A stretch of DNA of 64,000 nucleotides from Echinometra lucunter (GCA_029962745.1 CM057162.1:5954618-6018617); one strand, 5' to 3'; counted from the first letter of the stretch, positions 45,661 to 58,168 are shown. A program made the numbers and translations. Notes: generated from the sequence alone by a model not told the origin.

Positions 45661-47008
45661 ACAGCGCTAGTGTCACAAATGACTAACAAACAGCCAACGA
45701 ATACAGAACGTATTCCAACCATCTGCAACTTTCACATGGCGTCCATCTGACGTGCTTGAGGCTAGTCTACCGATAGAGTAACGAGTGCGCACGGTACAGG
45801 TTGCGTGTTTATGTCTGTTCCGTCACAGCAGCTGCGAGTTGCTCATTTTTTTTATTCTTATTTATTATTTTTTTTTTTTTTTTTAGAATTCAGGTCTATC
45901 AATTTTTATTTAACTCTTCGATGAAAACAATTCACAATTCTGACGAATAAAGCAAAATATACATATGAAGGTTTTAAAGCAAAAAACAAAAAACGCAATG
46001 AAAAAGAAATGTTTAGTCATGTTGGCATGAAATAAAACTGTTTATCATTTTGGAGAATCTGGCCTAATAGGACTATTGACCGTAGTACTTGGTTGTGATT
46101 CAGGGGATGGGATTCATCCTGGGCTACCTTCTTGGCAGGTTTTTTTTTTTCCTTCTCTTCAAAATTCTTGTGAGACATGTTAAAGCTGGCAGTTTCTTGA
46201 GATGTTGAATGTCTGACTGTTTGACGGACGGACGGACTGACGGACGACCCGAAATCATAATGCCTCCGGCAACCACCTACGGTGGGCGGAGGCATGGAAA
46301 TGCTTTTCAACTTCTCGTTATGTTGATGGACGTACCTAGTCTGAGGCTTTCCGTTTTCCTATCCTAACACAAAGTTGCATAGCCAAGATCTGCGTCTCCC
46401 CTGTGGCAAGTTTTACTAACCATTTTACTGCAAAAGTATGATTCCAATTTTACCTTGTCTAACTTCAAAAAAATGTTTGGTGACCCGAATGATGAATTTA
46501 TATCTTACTTATTTTTATTGTTAAAGTATGTCATCTTCATTTATAAATTCAACAAAGTTTTACCAAATTTTGGTGCATTCAGATCATTTGTTAAGAGGCA
46601 AAAGGAAACTGAATATTATTTGGCCAAAAAAAAGAAAAAAAAATCCCTGCTCATTTCAAGAAATGGAAGCGTGCAATTTAAGTTTAGTCTTTTTTTTTAT
46701 GTATTATCGTATGTATTTATCCTGTTTACTTCGTGATTCCTTCGGGTATACGAATAAATGCCACCAGAGTTCTGACTCTATGCTGTGTTCAAAGTAGTCC
46801 ACTGCCTGGACTGTTCTCTGTGATCTGTGAGCTCCATGACCATAATATATAGTACATGTACATGTATGTACACAAATAAAGTGCACGTACGGACACACAG
46901 CCTTAGTGAATTCGTGGGGAAAGTGAATTCGTGGGGATACCACATCAGCGCGCGCGCACACGTATGCTGGGGAATTGGTGACAGTTTAAAACGACCTGCA
47001 GCTGGTCT
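45661..47008. repeat. Intergenic repeat-derived sequence
   Basis: GTGTCACAAATGAC...AGCCAACGAATAC near 45670 resembles the start of the element at 43498 in direct orientation. GCCTCCGGCAACCACC...GGTGGGCGGAGGC near 46261-46293 is a palindromic piece next to a GTCCGTCAGTCCGTCCGTCCG microsatellite. No gene was recognised. Confidence 0.4.
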
Positions 47009-50000
47009 ATAATAATAATAATAATAATATACTAATTTATATAGCGCAGAAACTATGTGCATATATTCTACTGCGCTGCAATTTAGAGCTGGTGAAATGC
47101 TTGAAAAACAAAATTAGAAAAAGGGGGTAAAAGAAATGTATGGGAGTTATTTGAACAGATAAGTTTTCAGTTTGAGTTTGAACGTTTCTATTGATGGACA
47201 GGATCTCACAACATACGGCAAACCATTCCATAACCTTGGGGCTGCACAGGCAAAAGCACGATCTCCCAAAGTTATCTTTGTATTACGAGCGGGGATGTGA
47301 AGGAGCAAATTATCATTAGAACTACGCAGGTTGTGAGAGTGTCTGTGAACTTTTCTTTGTAAAAGCTCAGAAATGTAACTGGGGGCTTGACCACTTAGTG
47401 CCTTGTATACAATTAGCAAAATCTTGAAAGATATTCGTTGGCGAACTGGAAGCCAGTGCAGATCTTTTAATACAGGGGTAATCCTTGAAAATCTAGATTG
47501 ACTACAAATCAGCCGTGCACATGCGTTCTGTACTCGCTGAAGACGCCCAATTTGAGATGAGGGGAGCCCATACAACAAACTGTTACAATAATCTACCTTA
47601 CTAATAATGCATGCATGGACAATTGTTTTCATGCTTTCATTGTCAAAGTATTTTCGTATACGTCTGAGGTTGTATATCATATGAAATGAAGAGTTGCACA
47701 CATTGGTAATATGTGCTTCCATATTCAATTGCGAATCAAAAAATACACCAAGATTTCTTATATTAGAGTTTGGTTCTATGACTGAACTGCCAACTGATAT
47801 CCCGTCAAAATCTAGCTTATTCAGTTGTTTAGATGTGCCGATAACTAGTAATTCTGTTTTACCTTCATTTAGCATAAGTTTGTTGTGCAGCATCCATTCA
47901 CGTATGTAACCAACACAATCTTCTAGAAGAGAGATGCTCTGCTGCTGAGCAAGCAAGTCTGGCGTAAAAGACAGATAGACCTGTGTGTCATCTGCGTAGC
48001 AGTGACAAGATACTTTAGGAAATAGACTATGTATATTTGTAATGAGTTGACTTGTGTATAAAGTGAACAGTAGAGGGCCGAGACGGGACCCTTGCGGGAC
48101 TCCGAAAGGTACTGAGAAAATTTCAGACACAGTTTCATCAATTTGGATCCGCTGACATCTGTCAGTTAGATATGATTCTATCCAGTCAAATACTACACCC
48201 TTAATACCAAAGTGTCTGTTCAGTGTATGCAATAGGTTAGTATGATCAATGGTATCGAATGCGCTACTAAGATCTAATAAAAGTAATAAGGTGACTTTCT
48301 TATCATCCATAGCCATGAGAATATCACTCTTAATTCTTAACAGTGTGGTTTCAGTACTGTGATACTGTCTATAGGCTGACTGATTAATTGGAAGAAGAGA
48401 GTTGCGGTCGAGGTGATTCATTATTTGTGTATATGCAGCACCTTCCACAAGCTTTGATACATACTTCAGATTACTTACAGGCCGAAGATTACAGAATTTT
48501 GTTTCCAAGCCAGGTTTTTTTCAATAATGGTTTAACTATAGCGGTTTTCCACAGCGAAGGAAAATTACCAGATGACAATGAGAGATTAATTAGAGATGTG
48601 ATGGTGGGAATCAGTGTGTCCATAGACTGTAGAAGAATCTTTGTGGGCATTGGGTCAGATGCACAAGACTTTTTACTGAACTTAGTTATAAGTTTCTTAA
48701 CATCATGTTCTGACAGAAGAGTAAAGTTAATAAAGTCAGGTACGTCATGGGAGGAGACCTGAAGATAATTTTTCTTTGGATTACTGCTTGCATTCAATCT
48801 TGACTCAATATCTTCATGGATCTGTATTACTTTGTTCTGAAAAAACTTGCCTAAATCATCCACAAAGCCCTGCTTGTCAATAATGCATGGTATTACAGGT
48901 TGTTTATTCGCAATATTCAACAGAGACTTCACCACACGAAATAACTGCTTTTGATCACCTTTGTTTTCCATAATCAAATCATTGTGATGGATTCTGCGAG
49001 CTTCATTTAACACATGCAACATGTGATTGCGCAGTGACTTATACCTATTCCAATCGCTCATCGTCCTAGATTTTAACCAACGCTTTTCCGCTTTCCTTTT
49101 CTGTATTTTTGCAATCCTTACATTATCGGTGAACCAAAGTACTTGAGTTCGCAGAACAACTTTTTGAGTTACAACAGGTGCATGTTTATCTAAGATACTA
49201 TTTAGTGTTACATCATATAATGAGACCACTTCCTCAAGATCACAAGGTGTATGTTTGCAAAGATCACTACCGGCTATATCAAACTTCATCTCATCAATGT
49301 CAATTACTCCAAGCCTACGGAATGAAATTACTTGAGAAGGCAGTGGAGGTTTGTATGAGTTAAGAGTGCACATAACAGGAATATGATCACACAGAAGAGA
49401 ACTATGTGGCCAGGGTTTGCCAACTATAATTTCATCTGACTGTCGATGAATCATCAAGTCAAGGGTATGACCATGAATATGTGTACTAAAATTGACCAAT
49501 TGTGTACAAAAAAGAGACTCGAGCAGATCCAAAAAAGCTCTTGCCTCTGCCTTGACAGTATCCACATGGATATTAAAATCTCCAACAATTAGCAATGGGA
49601 GATTAGACAACAAATGACATTGGATGTAATCATTAAACTCAGATATGAATGATGAAACTGTTACAGGATGAGATTCTGAGTATGGCGGTCTGTAAATATT
49701 AATCAATTGCACATTAAATGACTGATATGAGACAAGATATTCAGCAAACTCGAAAGAGTTCTTCTCACCAGCAGCTGCCATACGGACATCAATTGTCTCT
49801 CTAAACACAAGGCCAGTACCGCCGCCACGGCGACCACTTCGTGGATGATGAACAAATTGATACCCATTGGGAGTAAGTTCATGCAGAACTGCTGAGTCAT
49901 TTCTATTAAGCCAAGTTTCTGTAATGGCAACCAGGTCTACTTTGCTATCACAGATGAAATCGTGAATGAGGACAGTCTTATTGCGTACAGACTGTACGTT

Positions 50001-50560
50001 TACAGAACAGAGCTGAAGATTCGAAGATGATGGTGACGATCCTGGCTGCTTAATATCACGTGTAATAGAGTTCTTTCTACGGCCTCCTCGAGTTCCTCGC
50101 CGTGTTTTACCCCTTTGAATACCATATGAGTGAATGAGGTTACAAATGTCCAATGGGAGATTTCTCTTGGAATTCCTCAATTCAAGAAGGGTAGCAGAAG
50201 AATACATGATTGTGCGATGAACATTAGCTGTACCATGTCGAAGTGACGTCGGCGATACTTCTTCATGTTGAATATAATTATAAGGTCCGGGGTTTGGATG
50301 AACATCACCTGCATTGAGAAGTTCTAGTTGAAAGGAGGCAGTGCAGTTTGAGCTATATAGGATTCTCCTCTTTAGAAAGTGCTTTCTTGTGAATAGTCCA
50401 TTATGAAAAGGGTACACAGAAGACCATTCACTGCAATGCACAAAGTCATTCAAGGAAGCACACAAACACAGAGCAACAAAGACTCTCAGATGAAAGGACT
50501 TCATTGTGCTTGACTTGTATCCAGATGTTCAAGTTCATTCAAGCAGGAACAATACAATAG
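47009..50560 (-). mobile_element. L2-like LINE, nearly intact, with N-terminal NPGP motif
   Basis: A single large protein frame (50504-47147) with one frameshift, followed by a short 3' region that ends in an (ATT)n simple repeat on minus (47009-47030). It sits between the receptor and NLR genes in the same orientation. Signatures such as YADDTQVYLSF and the C-terminal RAFACAAPRLWNGLP block are those of L2-type LINEs. Target duplications were not located. Confidence 0.88.
47147..50504 (-). pseudogene. L2-like LINE protein: signal-like leader, 2A-like motif, AP endonuclease, RT
   Basis: The first frame (671 codons) starts with a signal-peptide-like MKSFHLRVFVALCLCASL, then LNAGDVHPNPGP, a 2A-like motif with His where Glu is usual. 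Next is an AP endonuclease (LQLCSVNVQSVRNK, VAITETWLNR, RRGGGTGLVF, LIVGDFNIH, HGHTLDLMI). A one-base shift in a run of seven Ts (48515-48521 on plus) leads into the second frame (48508-47147): NLRPVSNLKYVSK, LLDLSSAFDTIDH, GVPQGSRLGPLLFTLY, CYADDTQVYLSF and APRLWNGLP. With only this one break the insertion must be fairly recent. Confidence 0.9.
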
Positions 50561-52264
50561 ATAATACTACTTACACAGTATGGCATAGGAAAAACATGGT
50601 ATACTGAGTACAGCAAGAGCCAACCTTTTCCAAATTAGTACATCAAAATACAACATGAAAACCAGTACTTTGCTAATTGAAACTTGTCTAGTAGTTTCTC
50701 AACACTAATACAAAAAGAATGGTGCAATAATGATTAATGAAAAACCCCTAAAACAAGCAATCAGAAGCTCTAATTGGAGAGCAAGCAAAAGCCATGTGCA
50801 ACATGCTAGTGCGCTCATCCAATATGTTCAAAGTGGTCATATATATTTATTGCTATTTGAGTATGGGTGAAATAAATCCAGTGGCTACACTAATTTCAGA
50901 TATTATCCTAATGTTAAACTATATTATGGGGCCAGGACATTCCATTTTTAGAACACTGTCTAAAAGATTTCTAATATGTCTGAGTCATTGAGATAAATTT
51001 TCCGCCTTTTTTTGTTTTTTGGGGGTTTTTTTTATTCTCGAATAGTTGTATAATTGCCTGCAAATATTGTAATTGTTTTTTTTATTTGTTATTTTTCTGT
51101 TCATGTTGTGATTTTATTGACCAAATAAAACATACAAAAAAAGATCTGCGTGAAAGGTTACTGGATGATCTATAATAATGCGAACAGAAATCATCATTTA
51201 GAGCACATCTTGTGTGTTTTACCAGAAGCTGAGACCCATAGAGCCTATAAACGTAAGAATTTCGAGAAAAAAAGGGGGAGAAAGAGATGGGGACATGCCC
51301 GTTTGTGTCCTCCACCCGAAAATATTTTGCAGCCCTGTCCCTCGTCACCCATGGATTGACGCCCATGAAAATAGCAATCAAACTCAATGTCGGAGATGAA
51401 CTTTATAAAAAAAATTTGTGAAATTATGTGTCCAAATTATTGAGAGTTGATTTATGTGGTTTGCTTTGGTTTGCTATGGTTTAATTTGATTTGCAACGTT
51501 AATTGAAATAAAAAAATCAGTCGCGGCTCGAAGGCCGAAATATAAATTTTGAACAATTTCAAACATCTAAATTACAAGAAACAAAATAAGCAATCACATC
51601 AAACAAGTAATTATAAACAATATCAGCAATAGCTATGAACAGCAAATTATTTGATATAAGGCATATTTCCTCATTCTATGTCCTATTTCATTCAAATTTT
51701 CGCTGATCTCGTTTATTCTGTCTATGCATTGATTTAAAAAATACTTGGCTCGAGGGTTTTGCTTCATCTAAGTATATAATCTTAGTCCGCTACCCAGGCG
51801 TGAAAACATGAATCAATCATGATAACTGATGATATTATATGTAGGCTGCATTACAGATAATGCAAATACCCATCTTGTTCTAAAACTGCTTTGGATTTAT
51901 CATTCATGGCCCCTCCCCCCCCCCCCAAAAAAAAAAAAAAAAAAAAAAAAAAGATGAAATAAAAGAAATCAATAATTCACTGATATTTTTTAAATTTCTT
52001 TTAAGTTTTTTTTTTTTTTTTTAATTCATTTATTTATTTATTTACCACTTGTGGGACGGAACATCGTATCAGAAAGTGTATTTAGGGTTCCATGAACAGG
52101 ATGGACGCTTTTATGTTCGAAAAGAAGGTGACAACTTTGGCGCACTCAACCCTGGTATTTTTTTTTCCCCGATTTTACATCTAAAGCAGATGGAAGTCAC
52201 CTCGTACTGTTTAAAAGAGATATAGAAAAATCTTAAACACAAGAAAACTTTTCAAGAAAACTAC
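50561..52264. other. Region downstream of the NLR LRR exon, no further exon recognised
   Basis: Contains a C-run/A-run junction (51907-51951) and AT-rich sequence. I looked for more LRR exons or a stop exon of the NLR gene on minus and found none I can support. Confidence 0.4.
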
Positions 52265-52420
52265 CTTGATGTTTGGGCTGTCCTTGGCAAGAAAAGCATA
52301 AAAGTCATCATGCATCTCTGATTCGATTTTAAGTAACTTGAGAGATGGTGATGAGCACACGATTCGTTCAACATCACGTGACACAGTCCTGCCACACGAT
52401 CTAGAAATGCGAAGGTCACC
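52265..52420 (-). CDS. NLR exon 4: LRR-like exon
   Basis: Acceptor TGGCCTTCAG and donor GTAGTT, both phase 0, 52 codons. CSSPSLKLLKIESEMHDDFY is the LxxLxI pattern of a ribonuclease-inhibitor type LRR. Only one such exon was found. Confidence 0.65.
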
Positions 52421-55400
52421 CTGAAGGCCAAGTATAAAACACACATAAATAATAAGAGGGGAAAAAAGATATCCAAAAACGACAATTTGACATGATTAAA
52501 TAGGGAACATGATGGGTATTATGAGTCTCTTTGCTATGCATTAACGCGTCAATATCCCCTTATTTAACTGTTAAAAACATGCTTTTCTTGATTCCAAATA
52601 CCACGTTTATTGAACAATTATTGTGAAACTTCCGTAATACAAAGAAAGAAAAAGAAAAATAAATCCCAAAATGAAAGCGGCTAAAATTATACAAAACCAT
52701 TTTACGATATCGTTCTCTCAATCTCCCTCCCCCCCCCCCCCCCCCCCCGCTGTGCCCTCGATAGTAATGTGTACGACGCAAATAAATTGTTCCTACATGT
52801 ATTTTAATGTCACTCACCACGTCAACTCCAACGGAGGCGTAACCAGCAATAGTGTGTGGCCTAGTCCCGTAATCAATTTCCCAAGTCTTCATGGTGGGCG
52901 TGGTATTGTGTTGTACGACAGCCACTGCATCCGGGTCATTACACTCCAAAGCCACATCAACGAGAAAGCCGGTTCTTTCTTTGAATCCCTGTACCAAGTG
53001 CGTCATAACACTAATACCCACAGTCTTGTTTTGTGAGGCAGTGAAGTACAGGAGATACTTGAAGTCTTCCTTCCTAGGAAGAACTACTTCTTTCATCAAC
53101 TTGGTATACCCAATGTGATCTGAGTCATGCAGGGAAGCAAGATGAATAGCGGCCATATACTCCTGAAACAATTTGTGTGGGAAAAATACTGTTGATTGTG
53201 CATGAGGTTTTTGCCCCTCTCTGCCTACCGTTGGTGCAATTTTGTTCTCCTGAGATAAGATTCCGACTCTGCAAGCAGCTGTCTTTGAATCTTGGCATTC
53301 TTGGAAATGGCTTTCATCAAATATGAGGGTGTTCTCCAGGAGTCCAGTGAAGGCAAGCTCCGCTACTGGTTTTAGGAGTACTGATGTCTCATTTATGAGC
53401 CTATCCAAGGAAGAAGGACTTAAGTCATCGGTGATCTTTTGGACGTAATGCTCTTTCAGGAACATGAACATCTCTCCAAAGAACTGAGAATACGTTTGAA
53501 GAGATTTGATTGTCTCTTTCTTTTCCACTTTGATTTCTTTCCACATCAAACACAACATGGCAACAAAGATAGGATAGCGTGCCATGTTCTCAGAAACAAC
53601 GTCATTGTCCTTGATGAACTCGATTAGCTCCTTTGCTCTTGATTCATCTTTCGCAAAATGTTTATGAATGTAGGTTGACATATTTTCTTCGCTGAAGCCA
53701 TCTACCCTAATGAAGACATATTCCTTCCGGATATTAGTGTCCTCCCTAATTTCTTTTGCTTTCCATGGCCGAGTCGTGATCAGGACAACAGATGTATTTA
53801 GCTGATTGCAACTAATTATATCCTCTATGCCAAGTTCGCATTTCTCACATTTGGGGTCATGATGTAGAGTGTAACCAAATGGATTCTTAGGGTGAAGAGT
53901 ACTGTGAACAGTGGAGGGTCCTGGAACTTCCCTGGAACCAACTTGCTGATGAGAGTGAATACTCTGCCCCTCTGAACAATCCTTTGGCTGTTTGGAAGCT
54001 TCAAAGTCATCTGCTTGTTCTGTATAATCATCTGTCTTTTGAATGAAATCACCACCACTATCCAGGGTGAAACTACCTGGGTGATGGGTGACTCCACCAA
54101 GCTCTTGACGTTCATGCCTTTGCGTTTCGGTTTTTCCAACTGTCTGTTTTGCGCTTGACTCCTTGTTGAAACCATCGGGGTTGGTGTCAAGACGTGGTTC
54201 TTGAGTGTGCGATACTGGAGGTCGAGAGTATTCCTTTCTTGTGTCAGTTCCTGCATGCCGAGTGGGCCTCTGTTTCCTTTGCTTTTGAGTGAAGGAATCA
54301 CCCTTTGCCTCATTTCTCCTCTTCTTCCTAAGTTTTCCTTTGAACTCGTCTAAGCCGTCATACACTGTGAGCACATTGTCGGGGTTGGAACGGATGTAAT
54401 GTGTAAGCTGAGCAGCCGTAGTGGGATTGTCTTCCTGGAGGTATGATTTCGCTATCTCACCCATAGTGTAGTCTTCGGATTCTCTAAGAGGGACAATGAG
54501 GAGCCAGGCAAACTGTTTGTAATGTGTTCCATTTATCCAGTCCCAAGCAATCTTGGCACAAAGAGTTGTCTTCCCAGCACCAGCTTCTCCCTGAACTAGC
54601 AATCTTCGGGGTTTCTCGCCATTAACTTCAAGTTCGAGGAGATCATTGTAGTCTAAATTTCGGTTCCCACTTCCATTTTCTTCTTCCAAGACAAGACTTG
54701 TGTATATTTCTTGAAGCTGAACGAGTGAACCGGGATTTAGAGGATCAGATCTGATTCGACAGAGAGTTGTTTTGTACTTGAGCATGAAGTCTTTCCTGCA
54801 ACGCTCTATGAGCTCACGTGACAGAGGTTCTACGGTTGATTCAGACAGATCAGCAGGTGTGTCTGTGAAATGTAAAATACGAACTATCATCCATACAGAA
54901 AGATAATTCTACGATAATCACTCAAGCTTTAATGTTTGCAGGAACTCATCCATTCTTAAAACCAGAAGTCACTTTATATCATGATACGTGAACTCCTTTT
55001 TTTTTTTCTTCTTCTTCTTTTCTACGAACAAACGCACTGTTAAGTAGTGTTCAGTGTCAATAATTAATTACAAACATATACCGCCCATATACTACTACCA
55101 CCACCCCTATTAGAGTATCTTACATGGAGCAGTCTGAATGAAACTTCCACTTCGTAGTTTGTCTGATAGGTCCCCCAGGCCAATCCTCTGTAAGTTGTCT
55201 GCTAGAAGTTCCCTTTGGTTTATGTCTGGGGGTTCCTGGCGGGCATTCCATTCCATCAGAACAGCAAGGAAAGCATCACGGTTATCATGGAGTTGTTCCA
55301 TCTTTATTCCTAGGGATGTTCCCAGAGAATGATAGTAAGAAGGGTTGATGTCCTTTGAGAGCTGTACAATCTCTAGTTCACTGATGTGACTGCATGAGAA

Positions 55401-55934
55401 GAAAATTGAATAAAATGCATGCATTTAGACCCTTTCCTTTTAGTGGAAAACATTTTGAAAATTTGTATTAGATAATTATATTATTAAACATGTTTAAACC
55501 CTCTTTAAAACTTGTATATAGAAGAAAATGGACAAACAAGAATGATTATAATACTCCAGGAAGACTAGATTAACGTTTATGAAATAAACCTAATTAGTAC
55601 TAACTCGAGAAATAAAGATTTTCTTGTGCGTACAGTCGTGTTGTCTTTTTCAAAGGCATCTCATTCATCTATGCTCAAATGCTCAATGCTTGAAAGTTTG
55701 AAATAATGTTCGCTTCATAAACATGAAAACAACCAACAACTGCGTATTCTAAGGATTTTTTTTTTTTTTTAATAACATGGATAAACAAGAAAGAACGTGA
55801 TTTGAAATATGATATCCTTTCAACAGTTAATATATAACATACCTCTCGGGTATGATTGGTCCTGGATTGGTTTCTATATCACCAGCTCTCATTAGGAGCA
55901 ACATTGGTAGGTAGAATTGATAGAATCCACCCAT
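52265..55934 (-). CDS. NLR-type gene: 2A-like leader, Death domain, NACHT, LRR (3' end not found)
   Basis: Four exons join in phase: 55934-55843 (phase 2 exit), 55389-55124 (phase 1 exit), 54862-52818 (phase 0 exit) and 52420-52265 (phase 0 exit), about 853 codons. The protein starts with a hydrophobic 18-residue stretch and GDIETNPGP, then a Death domain, a NACHT NTPase with Walker A GEAGAGKTT (211-219) and Walker B VLTVYDGLDEF (283-293), a winged-helix region ending FFPHKLFQEYMAA, and one LRR-like exon. Such proteins act as cytosolic sensors that oligomerise through NACHT and signal through Death-fold contacts. Odd points are a ~160-residue insertion right after Walker B and the lack of further LRR exons or a stop, so the gene may be truncated or its last exons lie elsewhere. 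Confidence 0.85.
52818..54862 (-). CDS. NLR exon 3: NACHT NTPase and winged-helix region
   Basis: A 2045-base exon (acceptor TTTCACAG, donor GTGAGT). It has RRLLVQGEAGAGKTTLCAK (P-loop), FAWLLIVPLRE, VLTVYDGLDEF (Walker B), SVVLITTRPWKAKEI (sensor 1 region), RVDGFSEENMSTYI, RYPIFVAMLCLMW and FFPHKLFQEYMAAIHLASL. Between Walker B and sensor 1 lies a Lys/Gln/Ser/Thr-rich insert of about 160 residues with no fold I recognise. The open frame past the donor to 52560 is intron read-through. Confidence 0.9.
55124..55389 (-). CDS. NLR exon 2: Death domain
   Basis: Acceptor TTCTCATGCAG, donor GTAAGA; phase 2 entry (AG|T gives Ser), phase 1 exit. YHSLGTSLGIKMEQLHDN, FLAVLMEWNARQEPP and RELLADNLQRIGLGDLSDKL are a canonical Death domain with the Trp and the L..L...G...L..L ending. 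Confidence 0.87.
55843..55934 (-). CDS. NLR exon 1: hydrophobic leader with 2A-like GDIETNPGP
   Basis: ATG at 55934 is the first Met after an in-frame stop upstream. Thirty codons: MGGFYQFYLPMLLLMRA, GDIETNPGP, IIPE, then AG before donor GTATGT (phase 2). D-I-E-x-N-P-G-P is the consensus core for ribosome skipping between the last Gly and Pro. This N-terminal arrangement is known from sea urchin NLR proteins. Confidence 0.85.
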
Positions 55935-56766
55935 AGTGTATGATGATCGGCTTCTGCAGAAGCTAATCCTGGCCAAATTGGAAGTCTTTGGCAAGAAAAG
56001 GCTATAAAGGAAATACGAAGAATTGATATCGTTAACCTCTGATTGATAGCGCCGGTAATCACATAATTATCATATACTTTAAATGCACCATTTATCATTC
56101 CATGTTTATATAAATAGTAAGATCTGAAAAAAAATTATACCAAACCTTAATGTCAAATGTTTTTATTAGTTAAAATTTCTGCGTTCAATGCAAGCAAAGA
56201 TCGACTAATACTATCATGACTGATATCATCAGAATAGAAATGGATTTTTAAAGGAAATGTGCATATTAATAAATTTTCCCTATTTGGATCTAATATATTT
56301 TTTTCCTCTCGGTATTGTCATTTAACATGTGCTGACTATGTCCCTCTTGCTCTCTCTCTCTCTCTCATACTCAGGAATTTGGCACTCCATCGACTTCAAA
56401 GCTTACTCAAACTCGGGCCTTCAGGGTGAAAGATAATTTCGACTTACAGAATTAATGACTTTAAAAATATAATGGGCGGTTAAAGAAAGTAAATCAAAAC
56501 TTTTAAATATTCCGGTATGATATGGGCTATGTCTTTACTCGTCCGGACTCCGGACATAATAATGATATGTTTCAAGGGCTGTGTTTCATAAAGCTGTTCG
56601 TTAAGTTACGAATGGCTTTACGAACGACTTGAATATAACAAGTATAGCAAATGGATTCTCAGTCACTATGAATCGCATCAGCTAAAAGAGAAATATGCAG
56701 ATGAGATTAATATTAATATCTCTATTACAAAGTAGATTTTTGGAAAAACTTAATTGAGATTTTGGT

Positions 56767-58134
56767 CAGGGGCATCGCTAGACTTTTTTGAATGGGGGGG
56801 GGGGGAGTGTAGAGGCCAGATTGCCGACAAATAATGCTACCGATTGCCGACGAGCAACGCCGATAAATTCAACCGTATAAAGCCCATTAAGGCATGTTAA
56901 ATTGTGCGCATCTGTCATATTTTCATTTTGAATTATAAATTTGTTCACCTCACTTGCCGAATTTGTTTGTTTTCCGAAAACATCCTGTATCTAAATTTAA
57001 TACGAGCGAACGCAGCGATCGAGGAAAAATATACATTCTCTTTCTTACGTGATAGCTCTTCATCAAACTACATGATGGGCTTGAAGATATCTAAATTATA
57101 TAATTGGTCAGCTGCTCTCTGGCCTGATTCATTAGGTTTCAAAGACCATCCTAAATATTAATATTATACGACCAAGCGCAGCGAGCGAGGAAAAAATCAA
57201 TTTTTATGGTATAAGTGACAATTCTTTATCCAAATACGCGATGGTATGAATATGAACCAGTGGCGTAGAGAGGTTCTTACACCTGGGGGGGGGATGATAT
57301 GCCGTTCACGAGAAATCGAGGATCAATTTCGTATACAGATACAAACACGCACACGCACACCCACACACAAACACACATCCGCACATATACACCCGAGTTG
57401 GGGGGTGATCGACTTTTTACCGTTTTTTTTCTGTCGAACTCACACTTAAGTATAAACACACGCCCTCACCCACCTGCACAGACCCTCTAACACACATTTT
57501 GATTATCTTGCGAGCGAGCAAAATATTACCATTTTTCTGATTTTCACTCGCATTTTCAAATAGAAATTCTATAATATGATAAGCGAGCAAAGCAAGCGAT
57601 CCAAAAATAACCACTTTTCTGGTTTTCACTCGCATTTTCAAACAAAAATTCTAATATATGATGGTTGTTTATGACAGATTAACAAAAGAATTATTAGCTG
57701 ATTAATTCAAATATAATTTCTTCCTTAAAAAGTTGAGGGATATTTGTACACGCCATCCCTCCCCCTCTCAGAAAAGTGGGGGGATATATCCCCACCCCCC
57801 CCCCCCAGGATTTACGCCAATGATTCACAGACATAAATAGAAGATATACCCACCGTGACAAACGAATATGGAATATGGACTGACACACATTATTGCATAT
57901 TTGCATCACGCTATTTATCATTCTATTTTTAAATCTTGTTGTTACACCACTTCAGAAAACTGTGACGGCGCCGAAATTACCCAAAAGTAATATAAATAAC
58001 TACATAGATCAGAATAATAATCGATATAGTTATGATAGTAATCGTCATTTCAGTCACATTAACCATGATGATAAATATTATTATGATAAGCATGATAAAA
58101 ATAATACATAACTAATCATCATCATCATTTTTTA

Positions 58135-58168
<34 letters not shown>

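Noticed and set aside
46017..46310. 97-codon minus frame
   Set aside because: Lies on a dispersed repeat with a CCGT microsatellite and has no recognisable domain.
52560..52817. C-terminal 86 residues of the open frame beyond the NACHT exon
   Set aside because: A good GTGAGT donor at 52817 in phase with the LRR exon makes this intron read-through; it crosses a poly-C run.
55970..56000. Possible LRR remnant upstream of the NLR start, similar to the LRR exon (CTTTTCTTGCCAA)
   Set aside because: The match is only about 14-18 bases and in a 5' UTR context; probably chance.
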